A stretch of 7,287 bases of DNA from Prevotellaceae bacterium UBA4301 (GTDB lineage Bacteria; Bacteroidota; Bacteroidia; Bacteroidales; Bacteroidaceae), in NCBI GenBank assembly GCA_002395775.1, contig DGUV01000012.1, positions 1 to 7,287 on the forward strand. Reading direction: 5' to 3'. This document shows, piece after piece, positions 1 through 5,679 of this stretch (the stretch's first letter is position 1; every line of letters starts with the position of its first letter). The notes under the pieces were generated by a model. The model was not told the DNA's origin. It was given only the letters and a program-made list of their open reading frames with translations, and ran no database searches. The translations under genes and the position numbers were made by a program.

Positions 1-363
1 GATGATTGGGAACGAATAGGCCGAAACAATAAAATAGCCCATTTCATCGACAATTATTTCACCTTTAATCAGTTTCCCTATAGAAACGTACAGGATGAGC
101 GGGAACATACTACATGCCCATATCATCTGGATCTCCGAAGTCTCCGATAAGCCCGAAAGATAAGAGACTTCAACGAGGCGCAAAGCGAAGCCCTTACACA
201 AGCAAAGGCCATGTATGACTATTCGACGGAAAGGAATCTGGCAGAAAAGAAGGCACGTGAGGTCAGTTGGCTGGTCCAGACCCTTACAACCTTCCTGCTT
301 ATAGCCATTCTCATTGCCATCTATACCCGATATCGGAATGAAAAGAGGAAACGCAACATTTAG
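1..363 (+). pseudogene. 3' remnant of a membrane-anchored TPR-type protein (broken)
   Basis: The frame ending at TAG 361-363 is open only back to an in-frame TAA at 148-150. The part after that stop looks strongly protein-like: a charged helix (IRDFNEAQSEALTQAKAMYD, then STERNLAEKKAREVSW), one hydrophobic membrane helix (TLTTFLLIAILIAIY) and a basic end (RYRNEKRKRNI). This helix, membrane segment and basic tail is how many Bacteroidales tetratricopeptide-repeat sensor-like proteins end, but I see no full TPR unit here. Bases 1-147 in the same frame encode an unconvincing peptide. Another frame is open from about 38 to 161 and would join the good frame near 160 after a frameshift. I therefore read this as a gene broken by a stop or frameshift. 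The upstream end lies outside the window. The antisense strand is also open in register from about 390 to 1, so the strand is probable rather than certain. No function can be assigned. Confidence 0.5.
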
Positions 364-377
364 CCTCTGACGGCCCT

Positions 378-395
378 TTTTCACTTTTTTCACTT
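378..395. repeat. Tandem direct repeat, 2 x TTTTCACTT
   Basis: Two perfect adjacent copies of the 9-mer TTTTCACTT (378-386 and 387-395) lie just after the broken gene. A related pair sharing the CACTTTT core lies 66 bp downstream. The pairing and near-helical period suggest a binding site, but simple T-rich sequence could also explain it. Confidence 0.5.
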
Positions 396-443
396 AATTG
401 GCAGGGAATACAATGCGCTGTATATTAGCGAGTTTATTCATCC

Positions 444-463
444 TGTCACTTTTTGTCACTTTT
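444..463. repeat. Tandem direct repeat, 2 x TGTCACTTTT
   Basis: Two perfect adjacent copies of a 10-mer (444-453 and 454-463), one helical turn apart. The core CACTT is shared with the pair at 378-395. The repeat ends immediately before a terminator-like hairpin. Confidence 0.55.
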
Positions 464-498
464 AAGTCTCCAAAAAATTTGGAGGCTTTATATTTTGT
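464..498 (+). terminator. Hairpin with following T-rich tract
   Basis: Bases 464-474 pair with 478-488: an 11-bp stem with one U.G wobble and an AAA loop. The core is CTCCAAA / TTTGGAG. It is followed by TATATTTTG. This would end transcription coming from the broken gene upstream. The 3' arm overlaps the -33 element of a candidate promoter. Confidence 0.45.
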
Positions 499-509
499 TC
501 CGAACTTTG
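478..509 (+). promoter_or_regulatory. Candidate Bacteroidetes promoter, leader of the first exported gene
   Basis: TTTG at 478-481, 20 nt, then GAACTTTG at 502-509, which matches TAnnTTTG except for the first T. Spacing is exactly that of the other promoters here. A transcript would start near 516 and run through the inverted-repeat element at 577-637. It overlaps the arm of the hairpin at 464-488, so it may be fortuitous. Confidence 0.3.
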
Positions 510-576
510 TAGGCGAGAAAACAATGTAGTACGAATCTGTAACTAAATAAATGAGCAAAAGAAAGGTAAAACTTCA

Positions 577-637
577 TTCTGCGCCCCTCAAGGTGCCACC
601 ATTCAGAACGGGTTTGAGATAAAAACTGGGCGCAGAA
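577..637. repeat. 61-bp inverted-repeat promoter-proximal element, copy A
   Basis: A perfect 10-bp inverted repeat (TTCTGCGCCC 577-586 and GGGCGCAGAA 628-637) encloses a second stem (CTCAA 587-591 with TTGAG 614-618) and a small third one (ACC 598-600 with GGT 611-613). Bases 584-641 recur at 1838-1894 with 52 of 58 aligned positions identical (5 mismatches, one 1-nt gap). In both places the element ends at the TTG of the next gene's -33 box. It could be an operator, a 5' leader structure or a small mobile-type repeat. It contains an open 23-codon frame (551-622), but the changes between copies do not look selected for protein. Confidence 0.75.
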
Positions 638-638
638 C

Positions 639-669
639 TTGAAATATTCACCGGAAATTAATAAGTTTA
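639..669 (+). promoter_or_regulatory. Promoter of the 377-aa protein gene
   Basis: TTG at 639-641, 20 nt, then TAAGTTTA at 662-669 (TAnnTTTG with A as last base). The expected start of transcription is near 675, about 28 nt before the ATG at 703. The TTG is the last part of the repeated element at 577-641. The imperfect -7 box suggests a weaker or activator-dependent promoter compared with the one at 1892-1922. Confidence 0.6.
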
Positions 670-702
670 CGCAGTGATTCTAACATTATAAAACCTTATA
701 CT

Positions 703-1836
703 ATGAAAAGAGCACTTATACTGACAGTCTCCCTTGCCTTCTCTCTCTTTACTATGGCACAGGTAAAGGGCTATCCCACAGTGTATTCTGAATACAAGGA
801 GCTCATGCAGAAGGAATATCCCGAAAAGAGTCCCATGGACATTCACACGAATTACTGGCAGTCGTATTATCATACAGAAGGCGGTGAATTCGGGAAAATG
901 GAGTATTATGCTTCGCTGGCAGACACCCTGATCAACGATAGAAACTACATGAAGGTCGTAGTGGAGGGAAAGGACACACTGCTGTTCCGTCAGGAAGGGG
1001 ACAAGGTATTCTTGTTCCACGAAGGACAGGAGCTTCTGCTGATGGACTACGGGCTAAAGGAGGGAGACTCCTTTGTGAACCCTTGGGGTGAAAAGTTTGT
1101 AGTAACGAAATCCTTTACCTTTGATTCCTATGCTAAATACTATGGCTCCTGGCGTAAATGCCTTTCTCTCTATACGAGTGTCGACTCACCTAAGGTGGTA
1201 CATCTGCAGTCTCTGGAAGATGAAGGCCTCGAAGACGAATGGATGGAGGGCATAGGCTCTGTAGAATGGGGAATAATACCCCTGCAAATACTGCAAACAC
1301 TGAACCTGCTCCCTGAGAAACCCGAAAGGACACATCTGATTCACGGGAGTTCAAGAATCATGTATTCACACTTCGAAGTAATTGAGGAGGATTATGCCAT
1401 GGTCCCCTTTGAACCAACTCGCTGCGACTATGCAAGCTCATATACGTTCTCGGGGGATACCCTGTGCGTCACAGACTATTGTCCGCTCAGCCGGGAACTC
1501 TGTTCTGCAGAATGTACCATAAAAGATGATGTCATTGACTTGAAAGCATATAGCGTGAGTGATGCTACGGACGTATATCCCAAAAGCTTTAATATAAGGA
1601 TACCAGGCCTAAAAGCCGGTACCTATAAAATATACATGAACGGAATCTTGCGTAGCGATTCACTTGTCTGCAAGGGCACGACCGGAGTTGAGGCAATTCA
1701 AGATTCAGAATTCATAATTCATAATGACGCACCAGCCTACGACCTCAGCGGTCGCCGCATCTCTGTGCCCTCCGTCTCCTCTGTGCTCCCGAAGGGAGTC
1801 TATGTACGCAACGGGCGGAAGGTGGTCATGCAATAG
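703..1836 (+). CDS. Exported protein with one 'WMEGIG' module and a T9SS-like C-terminal tail
   Basis: A 377-aa protein of no known biochemical function. Residues 1-19 form a signal peptide (MKRALILTVSLAFSLFTMA, cut before Q20). Residues about 45-190 form a module also found twice in the next gene. Its markers are DTLLFRQEGDKVFLF, LLLMDYGLKEGD and WMEGIGS (180-186). Residues about 245-315 form a beta-rich segment with Cys260, Cys267 and Cys271 ending FNIRIPGLKAGTYKI, a pattern common in secreted Bacteroidales hypothetical proteins. Residues 346-377 are the tail YDLSGRRI...LPKGVYVRNGRKVV, which resembles a T9SS type A sorting domain in shortened form; export to the cell surface is inferred from this. 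A 7-bp tandem repeat (1694-1725) encodes the linker just before the tail. The start at 703 follows a promoter at suitable distance and gives a clean signal peptide. Confidence 0.85.
   Translation: MKRALILTVSLAFSLFTMAQVKGYPTVYSEYKELMQKEYPEKSPMDIHTNYWQSYYHTEGGEFGKMEYYASLADTLINDRNYMKVVVEGKDTLLFRQEGDKVFLFHEGQELLLMDYGLKEGDSFVNPWGEKFVVTKSFTFDSYAKYYGSWRKCLSLYTSVDSPKVVHLQSLEDEGLEDEWMEGIGSVEWGIIPLQILQTLNLLPEKPERTHLIHGSSRIMYSHFEVIEEDYAMVPFEPTRCDYASSYTFSGDTLCVTDYCPLSRELCSAECTIKDDVIDLKAYSVSDATDVYPKSFNIRIPGLKAGTYKIYMNGILRSDSLVCKGTTGVEAIQDSEFIIHNDAPAYDLSGRRISVPSVSSVLPKGVYVRNGRKVVMQ
1694..1725 (+). repeat. Heptamer tandem repeat (xxATTCA) before the tail
   Basis: CAATTCA, AGATTCA, GAATTCA and TAATTCA follow one another at exactly 7-bp period (1694-1721), then TAAT. 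It lies inside the 377-aa protein gene and encodes IQDSEFIIHND. Since 7 is not a multiple of 3, gain or loss of one unit would put the sorting-like tail out of frame. From memory, similar ATTCATA-type strings are common in Bacteroidales genomes. Confidence 0.65.
1738..1836 (+). repeat. C-terminal tail cassette, copy 1
   Basis: DNA coding for the tail of the 377-aa protein. The 24 nt from GACCTCAGC to ATCTCT and the 20 nt CTCCCGAAGGGAGTCTATGT are identical to copy 2 (3618-3710), although the bodies of the proteins are much less alike. This copy has three extra codons between the two conserved blocks (VPSVSSV). Each block contains a small palindrome (GACC...GGTC and CTCCC-GAA-GGGAG). Confidence 0.8.
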
Positions 1837-1895
1837 CCCCCTCAAGGTGTCACCATTCGGAACGGTTTTGAGGTAAAACTCGGCGCAGAACTTGG
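1836..1895. repeat. Inverted-repeat promoter-proximal element, copy B
   Basis: Second copy of the element at 577-641, beginning at the last base of the preceding stop codon. The inner stem is kept and even longer by one pair (CCTCAA / TTGAGG). The central ACCATTCGGAACGGT is nearly a perfect palindrome. The outer 10-bp stem is reduced to GCC/GGC because the left flank is now coding sequence, yet the right arm CGCAGAACTTG is unchanged. That favours recognition of the sequence itself, or recent duplication, over need for the outer stem. Confidence 0.75.
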
Positions 1896-1922
1896 AATTA
1901 ACGTTATTAATCCGTAAATTTG
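1892..1922 (+). promoter_or_regulatory. Promoter of the 587-aa protein gene
   Basis: TTG at 1892-1894, 20 nt, then TAAATTTG at 1915-1922, a full match to the Bacteroidetes -7 consensus TAnnTTTG. Transcription should begin near 1928, 19 nt before the ATG at 1947. The -33 TTG is the end of repeat copy B, at the same spacing as in copy A. Confidence 0.75.
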
Positions 1923-1946
1923 CTACGAAATATAACTTATAGTACC

Positions 1947-3710
1947 ATGGAAAAGATTCTCGCATTCTTGTTTTGTATCTTTTCTGTCGTCAGCACCATG
2001 CGGGCAGAGGAATACACACCCTTTGTAGAGGAGGGGAAGCACTGGCACGTACTGGGATTCTGCTTTGGTCCCTATTTCCAGGAAGATGATTTTTGTTTCG
2101 GGAGGAAGAGAGAGACGATTGGCGAGCACGCATACCTGCCCCTGTATAAGGGGGATCCGTACGAAGTGATATATGCGTATGACGGGGAAATCACTGCTCC
2201 CTCGTTGGGACTATTCCGTGAGGAAGGCAAGCGCGTGTATCTCTACGACAGGGAGACGGAAAGGGAATACTGCGTCTATGACTTCACCCTGGAGGAGGGC
2301 GACATCTTCGATATAGGCATCGGCGAGAGGACCGACCGGAGAGTGGTCACCAAGACGGACTACATCACGGTGAAGGGCAAGAGGCTGCGCACCCTGACCC
2401 TGACATCCACCGATCCCGAAAACGGGGGCAGCACCCAGTGGGTGGAGGGAATCGGCAGCCTGGGGATGCCGACGGACAGCTGGAATCCGTATGCAGACGC
2501 GCCCAGTTCGTGGTACTACACGTTGGCCTATATGGTGTTCTCTATGGCATCCTCTTGGCCTCTTGACTATTATCCATTCGACCTGTATGGCACATGGGGC
2601 AGCAACAATTTTGTCATCGGTCAGGACCTGACTCGCGGGGAAGAACTGCCCTACACCTCATCCTACGGAGGGCCGGACAGCCTGAAGTGCGAGATTACGG
2701 ACGGGAAACTGCATGTGACAGGAAGCATGTGGCTGCAATGTGGGCCCAACAACTACGTATGCTGCCATGTAAGCCCGAAGGATTCGAAGAACCAGATAAG
2801 CTTTGTCAAGAAAGGAGTTGAACCGGTGGTGGACCGCATGGCCCGATATGCCATAGACCTTTATTTCGAACATCCGTTCCTCTTCAGCGACGAGAGCATC
2901 CGGCTCGTTTATGTCGATTCCGATGGTGTGGAGCACCCTGTCACCAGGCAGGATGCCTATCACCCCTTCATCGAGGAGGGGAAGGTGTGGACGGTTGGCC
3001 GATACCCCATGGGAGACTCACATCTCACACCATACGGTTTTTCTCAGTATTACTTCGACGGGGACACCATCATTGGCGGCCGCATTTGCGAGCGTTGGAT
3101 GAAGGATGGGGAGCTCATCGCTCCCCTCTATGAGGAAGGCAGACGCGTCTATTATTTTTCAAAAGAGGAGAGTGTTCCTAAATTGTTATATGACTTCAGC
3201 GTTGAAATGGGAGATAAGACCATCGTCAATCAATTTAATAATGGTGATACCGTCTCGTGCTATATCGACAGCGTGAAGTATAACAAAGATGGCATTCGGA
3301 TATTCTTCCTTTATGACCGCATCGGCATTGAGTATGCAGAACAAATGAAGGCATTCATTGAAGATTACAATGAAAACAAGGAAATGTACGACCAATACCT
3401 TCGTTCGGAATTTACTTATACATGGATGGAAGGAATTGGATATCTACATGGTCCGAAACTAAATGTAGGACAGGGAGGAATACCTGGTAATATTGAACGC
3501 CTAATTCAGGTCCGTGTTGGAGACAGAATCATTTACGAGATTCCCGACGCCAACTGGGGAGAGAACGGCATCGCAACTACGGAGCGCACGGAGAAGTCTG
3601 GGCATTCGCAGGCCGTCTATGACCTCAGCGGTCGCCGCATCTCTGCGGCCTCTGCGCTCCCGAAGGGAGTCTATGTGCGCAACGGGCGGAAGGTGGTAAT
3701 GCTGGAGTAA
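1947..3710 (+). CDS. Exported two-module protein with T9SS-like C-terminal tail
   Basis: A 587-aa protein of unknown function, paralogous in part to the 377-aa protein upstream. The start is ATG 1947, giving signal peptide MEKILAFLFCIFSVVSTMRA (cut about 20/21). An in-frame TTG at 1920 is inside the promoter -7 box and is rejected. Module 1 spans about residues 24-185 (FVEEGKHW, LFREEGKRVYLYDRE, YDFTLEEGDIF, WVEGIGS 165-171). A beta-rich segment follows (about 240-325) with Cys248, Cys265, Cys272 and Cys273. Module 2 spans about 339-500 (FIEEGKVW, LYEEGRRVYYFSKE, YDFSVEMGD, WMEGIG 493-498). The tail is 558-587 (YDLSGRRI...LPKGVYVRNGRKVV). Bases about 3151-3535 in module 2 are far more AT-rich than the rest. 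Surface or secreted location is inferred from the signal peptide and tail. Confidence 0.85.
   Translation: MEKILAFLFCIFSVVSTMRAEEYTPFVEEGKHWHVLGFCFGPYFQEDDFCFGRKRETIGEHAYLPLYKGDPYEVIYAYDGEITAPSLGLFREEGKRVYLYDRETEREYCVYDFTLEEGDIFDIGIGERTDRRVVTKTDYITVKGKRLRTLTLTSTDPENGGSTQWVEGIGSLGMPTDSWNPYADAPSSWYYTLAYMVFSMASSWPLDYYPFDLYGTWGSNNFVIGQDLTRGEELPYTSSYGGPDSLKCEITDGKLHVTGSMWLQCGPNNYVCCHVSPKDSKNQISFVKKGVEPVVDRMARYAIDLYFEHPFLFSDESIRLVYVDSDGVEHPVTRQDAYHPFIEEGKVWTVGRYPMGDSHLTPYGFSQYYFDGDTIIGGRICERWMKDGELIAPLYEEGRRVYYFSKEESVPKLLYDFSVEMGDKTIVNQFNNGDTVSCYIDSVKYNKDGIRIFFLYDRIGIEYAEQMKAFIEDYNENKEMYDQYLRSEFTYTWMEGIGYLHGPKLNVGQGGIPGNIERLIQVRVGDRIIYEIPDANWGENGIATTERTEKSGHSQAVYDLSGRRISAASALPKGVYVRNGRKVVMLE
3618..3710 (+). 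repeat. C-terminal tail cassette, copy 2
   Basis: DNA coding for the tail of the 587-aa protein. Over the 24 codons from TAT 3618 to CGG it matches copy 3 (5370-5459) at 66 of 72 bases, although the rest of the third protein is a leucine-rich-repeat protein unrelated to this one. The same 24-nt and 20-nt blocks are identical in copy 1. Confidence 0.8.
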
Positions 3711-3732
3711 AATTCCATATTCTCTAAATTTG
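3702..3732 (+). promoter_or_regulatory. Promoter of the BspA-like LRR gene
   Basis: TAAATTTG at 3725-3732 is a full match to TAnnTTTG. The -33 position 20 nt upstream is CTG (3702-3704), a weak match that lies in the last codons of the previous gene. Transcription would start near 3738, about 21 nt before the ATG at 3759. The inverted-repeat element found before the other two genes is absent here. Confidence 0.6.
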
Positions 3733-3758
3733 CAATGTAGTTATAAACTTTTATCTAT

Positions 3759-5459
3759 ATGAAGAACATGAAAAGGGGCGTATTATCACTTATTTTGGCC
3801 ATGTTTATGACAATGGGGGCCAGCGCGCAAGGTCAGGAGATGACGGTATCGGATACGCAGAACAGTGGCTGTGTGTCAAGGGCTCCGGGTTATGCCTCGG
3901 CTGGCGAAGCTGAGGCGAATACGGATCCGACAATCATACTGGAGAAGGAGGGCAGCATCTTGTCGGTGCAGCTGCAAAACTATATTAGTAATTGTGCTAC
4001 ATATGACTTCGATATAAAGTCCAGTATGGGTGAAGGGCATAGTGGTTCATCTTGTTCTCTGTCCATCGATGTTGCTCCCGTCCCAGAAGAGGCATTGGTA
4101 ACTTGTACTTGTCCTTTCAATATTTCGTTCACAGTACGTGGCTTGGAACAAAACAGCTTTTATCTGAAATGCTGGTGGTATGAGGGACTGGTAGAACTGA
4201 CGGAAGGAGAACGGCTGACGCTGAAAGACACTTACGAGGCAGCGACAATCGATGGCACTAATTACATACTTCGGAATGCCTTACGTCAGGCCGTTGTATT
4301 GAAAAGCTCATGGTCTGGTGAGGTATGCATTCCGTCGGAACTGAGTTACGGAGGACAGACCTATTCCGTGAAGAGCATAAGCATGGATGCCTTTAGCGAT
4401 AATAAGGCCTTGACCAAGGTGACGATTCCACGGACTGTCACGAATACGAATTTTGACGAGGACAGAGGGGTCGACGGTAACCTGTTTGCCGGGTGCAGTG
4501 CGTTGGAAATGATAGAGGTTGAAGAGGGTAATCCTGCACTTTGTGCCGTTGACGGCGTGTTGTTTAATAAGGATAAGACAAGACTCTATTCCTACCCTGC
4601 CGCTTCCAGACGCTCATCATACACCGTGCCGGAGTCTGTAACCAGGGTGGATAACAGCGCGTTCGGGTATAGCAAGTATCTTGTGAATATCACATTGCCC
4701 GACAATGTGACTATTTTGGGCAACGCTGCTTTTTATCATAGTCCGAAGTTGGAGGAGGTGAGGTTGTCGTCTAATCTGAAAATATTATCTGGTTGGACAT
4801 TCGCGGATTGTAAGCGCATAGAATCTGTGACGATACCTGATGGGGTCTATTATCTTGGTGGCAGGCTCTTCTCTGGAAGTACCAACCTGACTTCTATTAC
4901 GATGCCCGCAAGCGTTACAATGACAGAAAATTATGTTTTTGAGAACTGCACGTCGCTAAAGCATGTAAACTTGTCGCCAAATCTGGAAAGAATCGATTAT
5001 GGAATGTTTCTCAATTGCAGTAGCTTAACAGAAATCCAGATTCCCGAGAGTGTGACTGAAATAAATTCTGAAGCCTTCTCTGGTTGTACGGCCTTAAGGA
5101 CACTTGACTTGCCGGAAAGCGTTTATCGTATAGGCAGTAATTCGTTCTCTGGTTGTAAGCTGGAATCTCTCTATATCAGAGGAATCATCGAATCCCGCTG
5201 GATTACCAGTTACATGTTCGGAGGTATGGGTACGGATACCAAAGTCTATGTGCAACCGTCGGAAGTGGAGAAATTCCAGCGTGTTTATAAGGGTAAGGTT
5301 TATGCGTTGCCAGATCCGACGGATGACGTCTCAGACACCTTCCGTCCTGCAAACGACTCGTATGAACTCTACGACCTCAGCGGTCGCCGTATCTCTGAGT
5401 CCTCTGCGCTCCCGAAGGGAGTCTATATACGCAACGGGCGGAAACAGGTGCGTTTGTAG
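3759..5459 (+). CDS. BspA-like leucine-rich-repeat exported protein with T9SS-like tail
   Basis: A 566-aa protein. Residues 1-23 are a signal peptide (SLILAMFMTMGASA, cut before Q24); an alternative ATG at 3768 would also keep it. Residues about 50-150 form a beta-rich segment with the Cys pattern TCTCPFNISFTVRGL. Residues about 165-500 are LRR_5/BspA-type repeats of about 23 residues. Each repeat reads roughly 'AFxxCxxLxxIxIPxSVTxIGxx'; clear examples are SLTEIQIPESVTEINSEAF and ALRTLDLPESVYRIGSNSF. Residues 538-566 are the YDLSGRR...LPKGVYIRNGRK tail. BspA proteins of Tannerella and relatives are surface adhesins that bind host matrix proteins or other bacteria, so an adhesin-like role is plausible but inferred. 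It has its own promoter at 3702-3732 and is followed by a large inverted repeat. Confidence 0.92.
   Translation: MKNMKRGVLSLILAMFMTMGASAQGQEMTVSDTQNSGCVSRAPGYASAGEAEANTDPTIILEKEGSILSVQLQNYISNCATYDFDIKSSMGEGHSGSSCSLSIDVAPVPEEALVTCTCPFNISFTVRGLEQNSFYLKCWWYEGLVELTEGERLTLKDTYEAATIDGTNYILRNALRQAVVLKSSWSGEVCIPSELSYGGQTYSVKSISMDAFSDNKALTKVTIPRTVTNTNFDEDRGVDGNLFAGCSALEMIEVEEGNPALCAVDGVLFNKDKTRLYSYPAASRRSSYTVPESVTRVDNSAFGYSKYLVNITLPDNVTILGNAAFYHSPKLEEVRLSSNLKILSGWTFADCKRIESVTIPDGVYYLGGRLFSGSTNLTSITMPASVTMTENYVFENCTSLKHVNLSPNLERIDYGMFLNCSSLTEIQIPESVTEINSEAFSGCTALRTLDLPESVYRIGSNSFSGCKLESLYIRGIIESRWITSYMFGGMGTDTKVYVQPSEVEKFQRVYKGKVYALPDPTDDVSDTFRPANDSYELYDLSGRRISESSALPKGVYIRNGRKQVRL
5370..5459 (+). repeat. 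C-terminal tail cassette, copy 3
   Basis: DNA coding for the tail of the LRR protein. It shares blocks with copies 1 and 2 (GACCTCAGCGGTCGCCG, CTCCCGAAGGGAGTCTAT, CGCAACGGGCGGAA) and diverges only in the last six codons (AAACAGGTGCGTTTGTAG). The high match at synonymous positions in an otherwise unrelated gene points to recent copying or gene conversion. Confidence 0.8.
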
Positions 5460-5490
5460 GCATTCCTTACTATTAGTTTAGTACCTCCCG

Positions 5491-5569
5491 AGAGGCATCG
5501 GGGCGAAAGGTAACTTGGTTTATGGCCGTAACCCAACTGAGGTTATGGCCATAAACTCATATTGCCTCT
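5491..5569 (+). terminator. Nested inverted repeat after the LRR gene
   Basis: The inner stem pairs 5518-5533 with 5541-5556: 16 bp with one G.U wobble and a 7-nt loop. The outer stem pairs AGAGGCA 5491-5497 with TGCCTCT 5563-5569. It lies 32 nt after the stop codon at 5457-5459 and before the repressor promoter. No T-run follows directly, so it may be a terminator in both directions or a structured element. It insulates the exported-protein cluster from the repressor. Confidence 0.6.
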
Positions 5570-5592
5570 GCCCGAAAGTTAATGATTGATTT

Positions 5593-5625
5593 TTGATTAA
5601 AATATTAAAAAGTTGATAAAATATT
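5593..5625. promoter_or_regulatory. Candidate operator: direct repeat TTGAT(T)AAAATATT
   Basis: TTGATTAAAATATT (5593-5606) and TTGATAAAATATT (5613-5625) are 20 bp apart, two helical turns. The second copy runs into the -33 TTTG of the repressor promoter. A CI/LexA-like protein often controls its own gene, so this is a candidate site for it. The sequence is very AT-rich, so chance similarity is possible. Confidence 0.3.
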
Positions 5626-5655
5626 TGGTGGGTAATAAAATAATTTATAATTTTG
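5624..5655 (+). promoter_or_regulatory. Promoter of the S24 repressor gene
   Basis: TTTG at 5624-5627, 20 nt, then TAATTTTG at 5648-5655: a full match to the Bacteroidetes housekeeping promoter. Transcription should begin near 5661, about 19 nt before the ATG at 5680. Confidence 0.75.
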
Positions 5656-5679
5656 CATCAGAAATCAAATAAAGACGCT

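Noticed and set aside
1..390. Open frame on the minus strand from about 390 to 1, with a hydrophobic stretch after an ATG at 126.
   Set aside because: It is exactly in register with the plus-strand frame, lacks a good start except a late ATG, and its N-terminal part does not look like protein. The plus-strand C-terminus (helix, membrane segment, basic tail) is more convincing. It is kept as an alternative for bases 1-147 only.
551..622. 23-aa frame MSKRKVKLHSAPLK... crossing repeat copy A.
   Set aside because: The frame stays open in copy B but has no start codon there, and most differences between the copies change the amino acid. It is more likely a by-product of the DNA repeat.
1920..1946. 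TTG start at 1920 for the 587-aa protein.
   Set aside because: The TTG is part of the -7 promoter box TAAATTTG. The nine extra residues come before a normal signal peptide that starts at ATG 1947.
5653..5679. TTG start at 5653 for the S24 repressor.
   Set aside because: It is inside the -7 box TAATTTTG, and the helix-turn-helix domain begins properly from ATG 5680.
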